Below, one piece after another: positions 1-5,232 of a stretch of 5,232 bases of DNA; positions within the stretch are counted from its first letter, which is position 1, and the number at the start of each line of letters is the position of its first letter. The stretch is from Candidatus Hikarchaeia archaeon HikBin4 (lineage in GTDB: Archaea > Halobacteriota > Halobacteria > Halobacteriales > Hikarchaeaceae). The notes beneath the pieces were generated by a model. That model did no database searches. It saw only the letters and a program-made list of their open reading frames with translations, and was not told the DNA's origin. The translations under genes and the position numbers were made by a program. Where the stretch lies: NCBI GenBank assembly GCA_009889685.1, contig WTZT01000058.1, positions 1 to 5,232 on the forward strand. The letters are read 5' to 3'.

Positions 1-336
1 GCCGAAACGAATGGTGCTAGCTCGATGGGGGGCAAAAACTACTTTTTCTGCAGGAATTGGGTCTATCTTTTGGATCGAAACCTTCTCTCCAAGACTAATA
101 TTAGCGTTTTGACGTGTGAAGCCATCTATCCTAACAGTATTGGTGTTCCAATCTTGGCGGTCTGCCCTCCATACCTTTGCTGCGGTTTCTTTTCCCCCTT
201 TAATTCGGATTATATCTCCAGGACTGAGTTTTAAATGAAGAAGTGTATCAGGATCTAGACGTGCGATTCCCCTACCAGAATCATTGGGATAGGCTTTTGT
301 CACTTCTAAGTCGACTATTTGATCTTCAGAGGGCAT
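1..336 (-). CDS. Cdc48/VAT-type AAA+ ATPase, N-terminal fragment
   Basis: This is the start of an archaeal Cdc48/p97/VAT ATPase, a cytosolic hexameric unfoldase thought to remodel or unfold proteins and feed the proteasome. The first 112 residues are present and the frame stays open to the left edge, so the D1 and D2 ATPase domains lie outside the window. The visible part is the N-terminal double-psi beta-barrel. It contains DSGRGIARLDPDTL (residues 19-32), LSPGDIIRIKG (37-47), a KVWRADRQDWNT stretch (54-65) and VRIDGFTRQNANISLGEKV (68-86), all matching the halobacterial Cdc48 pattern as I recall it. The ATG ending at 336 is the only credible start, because an in-frame TGA lies 24 bases upstream with no ATG, GTG or TTG between. 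The gene is divergent from the zinc-ribbon gene. I could not assign its promoter clearly: TATA-like candidates lie at about 363-370 and 381-387, and there is no Shine-Dalgarno sequence. Family assignment is firm; which of several archaeal Cdc48 paralogues this is cannot be decided. Confidence 0.9.
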   Translation of the reverse strand, partial: MPSEDQIVDLEVTKAYPNDSGRGIARLDPDTLLHLKLSPGDIIRIKGGKETAAKVWRADRQDWNTNTVRIDGFTRQNANISLGEKVSIQKIDPIPAEKVVFAPHRASTIRFG

Positions 337-412
337 AGTGCTATTTTGTAAGTAGTATCAGGGGTTCATAGAACATATGCTTTATCTATTGAAAAAAGTA
401 AGAAAAACCCAT
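337..412. promoter_or_regulatory. Divergent intergenic promoter region (cdc48 / zinc ribbon)
   Basis: These 76 bases separate two divergent start codons and must hold both promoters. The sequence is AT-rich. It contains a CATATG palindrome at 374-379, and a second copy at 410-415 overlaps the plus-strand start. The TATA-like element TTTATCTA at 381-388 is well placed for the plus-strand gene. Read on the other strand, the same element (AGATAAA) would give the ATPase gene a leader of roughly 20 bases. No ribosome binding site is visible in either direction. Confidence 0.55.
381..388 (+). promoter_or_regulatory. TATA box for zinc-ribbon gene
   Basis: TTTATCTA is centred about 28 bases before the ATG at 413. 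That is the spacing expected when an archaeal transcript begins at or next to its start codon (leaderless). No Shine-Dalgarno sequence precedes 413. The element would lie inside the coding sequence if translation began at the upstream ATG at 377, which argues for the shorter protein. Position and sequence are seen directly; promoter function is inferred. Confidence 0.55.
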
Positions 413-637
413 ATGTACTCGGTGGTTGGGTGTGACAGGTGTCAGACAGTATGGATAGTTGAGATGCGACCGAAGACTGTTAAATGCCCTAGATGTAGTA
501 AGAGGCACAATTTTGAGAAGCTTAGAAAATTCGCAGAAGTAGAAGATATGGAAATCGCCCGAGAAGTACGAACTCGATTATTATCAAGTAAGATAGAAAA
601 GAGCAATGGTGAAAAAAATTTAAAGAAAGGGAAATAG
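413..637 (+). CDS. Small zinc-ribbon protein, DUF5817-like
   Basis: This gene encodes a 74-residue protein of unknown function. The N-terminus has two CxxC pairs, C7-x2-C10 and C25-x2-C28, framing a VWIVE strand, a classical zinc ribbon. An RHNFEKLRKFAEVED segment (31-45), a short helix with EVRTRLL, and a lysine-rich tail follow. The opening MYSVVGC and the CPRCxKRH motif match the N-terminal domain of the DUF5817 family, which I know mainly from Halobacteria. I start it at ATG 413 rather than the in-frame ATG at 377: the family begins at MYSVVGC, the 12 extra residues look non-conserved, and a TATA box sits in that stretch. From memory, many halobacterial members are longer and continue into a further C-terminal region that is absent here. 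A nucleic-acid-binding role is plausible for a basic zinc ribbon but is not shown. It converges on hmgA with stop codons directly abutting. Confidence 0.85.
   Translation: MYSVVGCDRCQTVWIVEMRPKTVKCPRCSKRHNFEKLRKFAEVEDMEIAREVRTRLLSSKIEKSNGEKNLKKGK
612..634 (-). terminator. Candidate poly-T terminator for hmgA
   Basis: Just past the hmgA stop codon, the minus strand reads pyrimidine-rich sequence ending in a run of seven T (618 down to 612). Archaeal intrinsic termination is driven largely by such T tracts on the non-template strand without needing a hairpin. The tract lies inside the lysine-rich 3' end of the opposing zinc-ribbon gene, where AAA and AAG codons supply the A-rich complement. 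The tract is seen directly; termination is inferred. Confidence 0.45.
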
Positions 638-1846
638 TTATCTTCCGAGTCTTTCGTGGGCACTTGATAGATCCCGAGAACCTAGTGCAGAGAGTAGTGA
701 TAGTTCTCCTGCGAGGACACCTGCAGATATTATTTCTGCAAATGAATCTGCATTGGATCCAGGGGGGTTTCCGCCACCTCGAACGCCCATAATATCGAGT
801 GCTTCGGATTGAGAAGGCAAATGAGTCCCCCCTCCGATAGTTCCTATTTCAAGACTTAGGAGTGTGACACTTAGGTATAGACCTCCGTCTCGGACATCGG
901 CGGTTGTGATAGCGTTAGCACCTTCTACTACTTGTGCTGCATCTTGGCCGGTTGCTAAGAAAATTGCTGCAATGATATTTGCTGCTTGGGCATTGTGACC
1001 CAGGCTAACTGCTCTGGCACTGCCTATATAATTTTTTTGGGTATTAATCTCCACAACGGTTTCGGGGGTTGTATGGAGTTTGTCTTCCACTATCTTTCGG
1101 GGGATTAGAACATCAGCTGAAACTGTTCTTCCACGACCTTCGATCGCATTGATAGCAGCTGGTTTTTTATCAGAGCAGAGATTTCCAGAAAGAGAAATGA
1201 GTTTCGCTGTAGTTTGTGTTTCTAGGAATTCAGACACTTTTTTAGTAGAAATTGTGACCATATTCATACCCATGGCATCTTTAGTGTCGTAGGAAAATCG
1301 TAGAAAAATAGAGCTTCCAACTACGTATGGTTTGATTCCTACTAATTCTCCGTGGTTGGTGGTAGAGTTGGCTATTTCTTCTATTTCAGAATAATTGGTA
1401 GAAATCCAATTTACGAAATCTAAAGATTCAGAAACATTGGCGACTTTAAATACGGGGGCCCGTGTCATCGCGTTGTTGAATACTCTAGCTATAGCCCCAC
1501 CTGCATTTCGAATGGCAGAACACCCGCGATTTACGCTAGCGACTAATGCTCCTTCCGTGGTTGCTAAAGGGAGGTAAAATGATCCTTCTGTTGCAGATCC
1601 AAACACGGTGATTGGACCAGCTATCCCCATAGGTATTTGTACAGATCCAATCATATTTTCGATGTTAGTTGAAGCCAATTTTGCGTCGAAAGTGTAATTT
1701 CCAATAGAAGAGAGTTTGACATTTAATTCTGATTCTAGTATCTGTCGGCGGACATTGGCTGCGAGATCAGGATCGACGTGTTCCTCAAGTTCGTGGAGTT
1801 TAATTTCTCCTTTTTGGACACGTTTTAGTATGTCGTTTGTGCTCAT
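638..1846 (-). CDS. hmgA: 3-hydroxy-3-methylglutaryl-CoA reductase (NADPH), class I
   Basis: HMG-CoA reductase converts HMG-CoA to mevalonate with two NADPH, the committed step of archaeal isoprenoid lipid synthesis. At 402 residues it has the usual length of soluble archaeal class I enzymes, with no membrane anchor. The visible landmarks, in order, are: ENMIGSVQIPMGIAGP (63-78, substrate site); TTEG with catalytic Glu98; the cofactor motif DAMGMNM (190-196); SGNLCSDKKPAAIN (220-233) with catalytic Asp226 and Lys227; ATGQDAAQ with Asp302; and the C-terminal LSSAHERLGR with general-acid His397. All catalytic residues are intact. The C-terminal serine phosphorylated in animal enzymes is absent, as expected in archaea. 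This enzyme is the target of statins, including mevinolin in haloarchaea. The ATG at 1846 gives the family's normal N-terminus. It is the last gene of a same-strand run, 49 bases after trpG, with its own TATA candidate. The pattern is closest to halobacterial reductases but is far less acidic (42 Asp+Glu against 33 Lys+Arg). Confidence 0.97.
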   Translation of the reverse strand: MSTNDILKRVQKGEIKLHELEEHVDPDLAANVRRQILESELNVKLSSIGNYTFDAKLASTNIENMIGSVQIPMGIAGPITVFGSATEGSFYLPLATTEGALVASVNRGCSAIRNAGGAIARVFNNAMTRAPVFKVANVSESLDFVNWISTNYSEIEEIANSTTNHGELVGIKPYVVGSSIFLRFSYDTKDAMGMNMVTISTKKVSEFLETQTTAKLISLSGNLCSDKKPAAINAIEGRGRTVSADVLIPRKIVEDKLHTTPETVVEINTQKNYIGSARAVSLGHNAQAANIIAAIFLATGQDAAQVVEGANAITTADVRDGGLYLSVTLLSLEIGTIGGGTHLPSQSEALDIMGVRGGGNPPGSNADSFAEIISAGVLAGELSLLSALGSRDLSSAHERLGR

Positions 1847-1870
1847 ATTGAGGAAATAAAGCTGCTAAAG

Positions 1871-1876
1871 CTTAAA
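1871..1876 (-). promoter_or_regulatory. TATA-like element for hmgA
   Basis: The minus strand reads TTTAAG at 25-30 bases before the hmgA ATG, in the 49-base gap after trpG. The spacing fits a leaderless archaeal transcript, and no Shine-Dalgarno sequence lies before the start. This suggests hmgA can be transcribed separately from the tryptophan genes. The A-rich BRE expected just upstream is not convincing. Confidence 0.45.
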
Positions 1877-1895
1877 TGGTGATTAAATGAAAGCA

Positions 1896-2477
1896 TCATT
1901 TCAGACACTGTAAACAGAAATTCTCTAATATTTTAGTTCCTAGGGGTGTCAGAAAACTTTCGGGGTGAAATTGGACACCTTCATGGGGTTTTTTTGTATG
2001 ACGAACCCCCATAAGAAGAGGGACTTCGTCAAGAGTCCAGGCTGTTGGAATGAGGAAGTCGGGTATGCTACTTTCTTCGGCCGTTAGAGAATGATACCGT
2101 CCAGCAACAAATGGATTGGGTAGATTGGATAAAACACCAGATCCATCATGAGTTATATGGGAAATTTTTCCGTGTACAACAGAAGGGGCGTGAATGATGG
2201 AGACTCCGTTTGCAGCACATAGAGCTTGATAGCCTAGGCAGACTCCAAGTGTGGGATAAGTTAACTCCGAAAAAATAGACATGGAAACGCCAGCACCTTG
2301 AGGGAACCCGGGGCCAGGGGATACAATAATACCATCGGGGTCTAATTTTTGTATTTCTTCTATACTCATGGCGTCGTTTCGAGATACATCTACATTTGCT
2401 ATAGTCCCAATCCCTTGGACGAGATTGTACGAAAATGAATCATAATTGTCGATGATTAAGATGTGAGGAAAGTCCAT
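1896..2477 (-). CDS. trpG: Anthranilate synthase component II, glutamine amidotransferase
   Basis: TrpG hydrolyses glutamine and channels ammonia to TrpE for anthranilate synthesis. It is a 193-residue class I (triad) glutamine amidotransferase, the typical length for the stand-alone subunit. The visible motifs are: IIDNYDSFSYNL (8-19); SPGPG (53-57, oxyanion region); GVCLGYQ (78-84) with nucleophile Cys80; HGK (102-104); RYHSL (127-131); and the FHPES block (170-174) supplying His171 and Glu173 of the triad. All catalytic residues are present. Stand-alone TrpG can also serve PabB in folate-type pathways, but the adjacent trpE 27 bases upstream makes tryptophan synthesis the primary assignment. 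There is no Shine-Dalgarno sequence before the ATG at 2477. It may be cotranscribed with trpE or started from the AT-rich element in the short gap. Confidence 0.95.
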   Translation of the reverse strand: MDFPHILIIDNYDSFSYNLVQGIGTIANVDVSRNDAMSIEEIQKLDPDGIIVSPGPGFPQGAGVSMSIFSELTYPTLGVCLGYQALCAANGVSIIHAPSVVHGKISHITHDGSGVLSNLPNPFVAGRYHSLTAEESSIPDFLIPTAWTLDEVPLLMGVRHTKKPHEGVQFHPESFLTPLGTKILENFCLQCLK

Positions 2478-2493
2478 GGTAATAGGCAGTTAG

Positions 2494-2503
2494 TAATTTT
2501 TAA
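2494..2503 (-). promoter_or_regulatory. AT-rich TATA-like element before trpG
   Basis: TTAAAAATTA on the minus strand lies 17-26 bases before the trpG ATG and fills much of the 27-base trpE-trpG gap. It sits slightly closer to the start than an ideal TATA box for a leaderless message. It could be an internal promoter or simply AT-rich spacer in a trpEG operon. Confidence 0.3.
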
Positions 2504-2504
2504 G

Positions 2505-3977
2505 TCAGTCCAGGGGAGGGGAATTTGAAAGTGCTAGGTTCATTGCTTCGACTAGGGCTCTAGCCTTAGAAAGAGTTTCCTCATATTCAGTTTCGGGAGA
2601 AGAATCATGTACGATTCCAGAACCAACTGGAAGAGAATATGTATCATTTTGGTGGATGAAAGTTCGAATGATGATATTCAAAGTGGCCCGATTGTCAAAA
2701 CCAAAGATGCCAACGCTACCTGTGTAGGGACCTCTGTAAGAATCTTCTATTTCGTTTATTATCTCCATGGTCCGAGGTTTTGGAGCACCCGTAATGGTAC
2801 CACCGGGGAACATTGCCCTAATTATGTCGAGTACATTTTTGGTAGGTTGTAAGGTTCCTTTGACTGTTGAAACTAGATGCATTACGGCAGAGTATCTATC
2901 CACTCTGCAATACTCATCGATGCGAACAGTGCCATATTCGGCTACCTTTCCAATGTCATTTCGACATAAATCAACGAGCATAGCATGTTCTGCTCGTTCT
3001 TTTTGGCTATTGATAAGCTCGGCTTCGAGGGCAAGATCCTCAGAAGAATTGGATCCTCTTGGCCTAGTTCCAGCTATGGGTTCTGCTATGATTGAGCCAT
3101 TTTCTAGTTGGAAAAGTAGCTCAGGGCTTACTCCAATTAAATCAATTTTGGGAAATTCTAATAGAGAAGAGTAAGGAGCTGGATTTATCTTTCGAAGAGC
3201 ACTGAATAAGAGACTAGGAGGGATGTCGGAATTCATAGTTAGATTGTGTGCTGTGTTGACTTGGAAAGTATCTCCATTGCGAATATAACGTTTAATTTTT
3301 CGGACACGTTCGCAGAAAATTTCACGCCCGCAATCGCTCTGAAAATCGGCGAGGGTTTGAGAATAAGGGAGATTATTGGATGAAAAATGTGGGTTTTGAA
3401 GAGAACTAGCTAGATTAAGTGTTTGTGTTAACGCAGTGTCAAAAGTTGCTTCGGGATCTCCTATAGCAGGACATGAAGTAATTCTTAGTGTTGTTTGGTT
3501 ATCACGAGGTTCTTTCCATGATACTATGCAATCATAAAGTCCAACTTGAACTAAAGGAAAAGGATTTGAAGTATTAATACGAGTAGGTATATCTTCTATT
3601 TCCCTTGCTAATTCATAGGATAACCATCCGAAGACCCCACAGGGATAAGGAGTTTCACACCCATTGCGTATTAGATGTTCTTTAGAAATAAAATTATATA
3701 GTTGAGATAGAGCGGATGAGGGAGTTAAAGGATCGGAGGTAATCTCAAGAAATTCGCTTGGCTTGATGCCAAAATATCCCCACCCGGGTGAGGATCCAGT
3801 TGTCTCTAGATAAAAACTCTGAGAACCTTCTCGGGAATTGATATACGCTTTAAATGGGTCATCTACAATAACTCTGACTTCTACAGGAATTCTAGAATTC
3901 AGGGGCGAGATTGCTGCGATAGATAGATAATCGCTTTTGTCAGTGCATACCTCAATTTGAGAATTAATAGAGTCCAC
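2505..3977 (-). CDS. trpE: Anthranilate synthase component I
   Basis: TrpE converts chorismate plus ammonia to anthranilate and pyruvate, the first committed step of tryptophan synthesis, in complex with TrpG. It is 490 residues, within the family range. The N-terminal domain carries FYLETTG (55-61), corresponding to the LLES tryptophan-binding element. The C-terminal chorismate-binding domain shows: NPAPYS (265-270); PIAGTRPRG (300-308); ERAEHAMLVDLCRND (327-341); VMHLVS with catalytic His367; FPGGTITGAPK (390-400); YRGPYTGSVG (414-423); and VGSGIVHDSSPETEYEE (451-467). Ala302 in PIAGT separates it from aminodeoxychorismate synthase (PabB), which has Lys there. The start is GTG at 3977: an in-frame TAG lies nine bases upstream and the next in-frame Met is far inside the protein. 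A TATA-like element sits 23-28 bases upstream. It is followed by trpG after 27 bases and preceded by aroE after 65. The rest of the tryptophan genes are not in the window. Confidence 0.95.
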   Translation of the reverse strand: MDSINSQIEVCTDKSDYLSIAAISPLNSRIPVEVRVIVDDPFKAYINSREGSQSFYLETTGSSPGWGYFGIKPSEFLEITSDPLTPSSALSQLYNFISKEHLIRNGCETPYPCGVFGWLSYELAREIEDIPTRINTSNPFPLVQVGLYDCIVSWKEPRDNQTTLRITSCPAIGDPEATFDTALTQTLNLASSLQNPHFSSNNLPYSQTLADFQSDCGREIFCERVRKIKRYIRNGDTFQVNTAHNLTMNSDIPPSLLFSALRKINPAPYSSLLEFPKIDLIGVSPELLFQLENGSIIAEPIAGTRPRGSNSSEDLALEAELINSQKERAEHAMLVDLCRNDIGKVAEYGTVRIDEYCRVDRYSAVMHLVSTVKGTLQPTKNVLDIIRAMFPGGTITGAPKPRTMEIINEIEDSYRGPYTGSVGIFGFDNRATLNIIIRTFIHQNDTYSLPVGSGIVHDSSPETEYEETLSKARALVEAMNLALSNSPPLD

Positions 3978-3999
3978 GGTTAGCTAATAGATACCGGCG

Positions 4000-4005
4000 G
4001 TAAAA
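4000..4005 (-). promoter_or_regulatory. TATA-like element for trpE
   Basis: The minus strand reads TTTTAC 23-28 bases before the GTG start of trpE, within the 65-base gap after aroE. The spacing suits a leaderless transcript beginning at the GTG. The match to an archaeal TATA box is modest. I see no trp-leader peptide or palindromic operator in the gap. Confidence 0.35.
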
Positions 4006-4042
4006 GACATTGCTTGATCGAAAGAAAATTCAGAGAGAAATA

Positions 4043-4843
4043 TTACAGCTGTGATCGTACTGCTTTATTCATTATACTCACGGGAGCTTTTCTACCAGTC
4101 CAAATTTCAAAAGATTCTACTCCCTGGTACAAGAGCATCCAGACCCCGTCAATAGTAGTTGCACCAGATTCTTTCGCTTCTCGAAGTAATCGGGTTGCAA
4201 GAGGACGGTAAACGGCATCCATTACAACGAGATCAGGGTGGAGGAAAGCTTTAGGGATGGGAGAAATATCAGTCCCCATTCCAACGCTAGTTGTATTTAC
4301 GAGTATATCAGCATCTATGAGTAAATTAGGTAGGCTAGAGATCCCATATCCTGTAGAGTTAGGTACAGATTTGGATAGAGAATGTGCTTTGTCTTCAGTT
4401 CTATTGACAATAGAAACATGAGAGCCTTCGTCGGATAGCATAAAAGCCAAAGCGCGGCCAGCCCCTCCTGCCCCGAGAACAACAGAATTTTTTCCAGATA
4501 TACTGATGTCGTGATGCTCGAAAGATCTGCGGGCCCCAGCCACGTCGGTATTGTATCCAATTGGGTTTTCTCCAGAAAAATCAATTGTGTTGACAGCCCC
4601 AATTCGTTTTGCTATTTTGTCTGTTTGAACATAAGATAGAACGTCTTGTTTAAAAGGTATTGTCACATTTAAACCTGAGATCCCATTTTTAGGAGCGCCA
4701 CTAATAACTTCTTTGAGATCGGAGACTTCTGATTCTATTGTGATGTATTTGGCATCCATTCCGAGATGGGAATATGCTGCGTGATGCATTGCAGGAGATA
4801 AAGAATGACCTACTGGATTTCCCAGGAGACCAAAAATTTGCAT
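4043..4843 (-). CDS. aroE: Shikimate dehydrogenase (NADP+)
   Basis: AroE reduces 3-dehydroshikimate to shikimate with NADPH in the pathway to chorismate, the substrate of the TrpE-TrpG pair encoded downstream. It is 266 residues, normal for AroE. The N-terminal substrate domain has GNPVGHSLSPAMH (8-20) with the shikimate-binding Ser14 and Ser16, NVTIPFK (59-65) with catalytic Lys65, GAVNT (82-86) with Asn85, and NTD with catalytic Asp100. The Rossmann domain has the GAGGAGR loop (124-130) and NRT (147-149), whose Arg148 favours NADP+ over NAD+. NTTSVGM (183-189) and LLYQGVESF (237-245) with Gln240 complete the active site. It is therefore a true AroE rather than a quinate/shikimate YdiB-type enzyme. 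The ATG at 4843 gives the canonical N-terminus. No Shine-Dalgarno sequence precedes it. The gene follows the exchanger by 44 bases. Confidence 0.96.
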   Translation of the reverse strand: MQIFGLLGNPVGHSLSPAMHHAAYSHLGMDAKYITIESEVSDLKEVISGAPKNGISGLNVTIPFKQDVLSYVQTDKIAKRIGAVNTIDFSGENPIGYNTDVAGARRSFEHHDISISGKNSVVLGAGGAGRALAFMLSDEGSHVSIVNRTEDKAHSLSKSVPNSTGYGISSLPNLLIDADILVNTTSVGMGTDISPIPKAFLHPDLVVMDAVYRPLATRLLREAKESGATTIDGVWMLLYQGVESFEIWTGRKAPVSIMNKAVRSQL

Positions 4844-4862
4844 TATAGATTAATTACAGATC

Positions 4863-4870
4863 TCAAAATA
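4863..4870 (-). promoter_or_regulatory. TATA-like element for aroE
   Basis: The minus strand reads TATTTTGA 20-27 bases before the aroE ATG, in the AT-rich 44-base gap after the exchanger gene. A slightly upstream reading (TTATGTAT) is also possible. No ribosome binding site is visible, so a leaderless aroE or aroE-trpEG transcript starting here is plausible. Confidence 0.4.
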
Positions 4871-4887
4871 CATAAGTTTCTTTAGAG

Positions 4888-5232
4888 CTACCCGTGGCTA
4901 GCAATAGCCAAATCAAAATTCATGATATGGTAAACCAAGAGGAAAATGAACAAGAGATACAGAACCCCACCAATCAAAAATGGAAGGTGGGTTAGCATAT
5001 CATCTGAGGTGTATCTAGCACGTATGTATAGAATGGAAGCACCCAAAATTGCTAGTACCGCGGAAAGGGCATTTAAGAATCCAACAGTACCCCAGTTGAA
5101 GGATAAATCCCAAGATGTGAAAACGATACCAAGAGTCACAGGTAGAGTTGATTGAAATACCAACGCCCCCGTAATATTTCCTAGGGCCAATACGTCCTTA
5201 TCACGAGATATCCAGATTATACTATTAAATTT
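4888..5232 (-). CDS. Sodium/calcium exchanger-like membrane protein, C-terminal fragment
   Basis: This is the last 114 residues of an integral membrane protein whose frame is open through the right edge. It resembles the C-terminal half of CaCA-family sodium:calcium antiporters, which exchange calcium (or another cation) for sodium or protons across the cytoplasmic membrane. The segment KDVLALGNITGALVFQST (about residues 12-29) matches the second alpha-repeat of a prokaryotic subgroup with GN-x2-GAxVFQS in place of the classical GN-x2-GSNxFN. Three hydrophobic spans are visible at roughly 15-41, 48-70 and 81-103, ending in a short non-hydrophobic tail. A TTG at 5190 could be read as a start, but it falls inside the conserved alpha-repeat, where it encodes leucine, and homologous sequence continues upstream of it. 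Substrate is unknown. It lies upstream of aroE on the same strand, 44 bases away, with no obvious functional link. Confidence 0.72.
   Translation of the reverse strand, partial: KFNSIIWISRDKDVLALGNITGALVFQSTLPVTLGIVFTSWDLSFNWGTVGFLNALSAVLAILGASILYIRARYTSDDMLTHLPFLIGGVLYLLFIFLLVYHIMNFDLAIASHG

Noticed and set aside
25..234. Open frame of 69 codons on the plus strand
   Set aside because: It lies opposite the Cdc48 N-domain, whose minus-strand translation is clearly conserved, and its own translation resembles nothing.
377..412. Upstream ATG extending the zinc-ribbon protein by 12 residues
   Set aside because: The extension contains the probable TATA box, and the family begins at MYSVVGC, encoded from 413.
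442..663. Minus-strand open frame opposite the zinc-ribbon gene
   Set aside because: It is antisense to conserved cysteine motifs and overlaps the hmgA 3' end; no recognisable domain.
1847..1895. Possible RNA gene or riboswitch in the trpG-hmgA gap
   Set aside because: The gap is 49 bases, too short for a known riboswitch, and shows only an AAGCTT palindrome and a TATA-like element.
2767..3174. Plus-strand open frame of 135 codons
   Set aside because: It is antisense to the most conserved part of trpE, and its translation shows no family resemblance.
2505..3977. TrpE as aminodeoxychorismate synthase (PabB)
   Set aside because: The diagnostic Lys of PabB in the PIKGT motif is Ala (PIAGT, residue 302), as in anthranilate synthases.
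4315..4602. Minus-strand open frame of 95 codons
   Set aside because: It is another frame within aroE, whose catalytic and cofactor motifs are all in the longer frame.
4888..5190. Complete 100-residue membrane protein starting at TTG 5190
   Set aside because: The frame stays open upstream to the window edge, and the sequence before the TTG continues a recognisable exchanger motif, so this is a C-terminal fragment of a larger gene.

Overview
The window looks like a chromosomal core-metabolism segment from an archaeon related to Halobacteria. Three proteins point there: the Cdc48-type AAA ATPase N-domain, the small DUF5817-type zinc ribbon, and an HMG-CoA reductase that follows the halobacterial pattern almost motif by motif. 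Base composition is only about 40-45% GC by eye. The proteins lack the strong acidic bias of salt-in haloarchaea: I count 42 Asp+Glu against 33 Lys+Arg in the 402-residue HMG-CoA reductase. A low-GC, non-halophilic sister lineage of Halobacteria, such as marine Group IV (Hikarchaeia), is a reasonable inference but is not proven from this sequence.

Layout from left to right. Positions 1-336 on the minus strand are the first 112 codons of a Cdc48/VAT-type AAA+ ATPase that runs off the left edge. A 76-base divergent intergenic region (337-412) separates it from a plus-strand zinc-ribbon gene of 74 codons (413-637). That gene meets hmgA (638-1846, minus) tail to tail with no base between the two stop codons. 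Upstream of hmgA on the same strand lie trpG (1896-2477), trpE (2505-3977), aroE (4043-4843) and the C-terminal part of a sodium/calcium-exchanger-like membrane protein (4888 to the right edge). No gap exceeds 80 bases. I see no RNA gene, mobile element, CRISPR array or integration site.

The five minus-strand genes from the exchanger to hmgA are closely spaced (27-65 bases) and could be partly cotranscribed. However, none shows a Shine-Dalgarno sequence, and aroE, trpE, trpG and hmgA each carry an AT-rich TATA-like element roughly 17-30 bases before the start codon. This suggests several leaderless promoters rather than one simple operon. Functionally, AroE makes shikimate, the precursor of chorismate. 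TrpE and TrpG form anthranilate synthase, which commits chorismate to tryptophan. HMG-CoA reductase supplies mevalonate for archaeal isoprenoid lipids. I found no evidence of a new multi-gene system; the points worth a second look are the lineage signature, the abutting convergent gene ends and the promoter layout.
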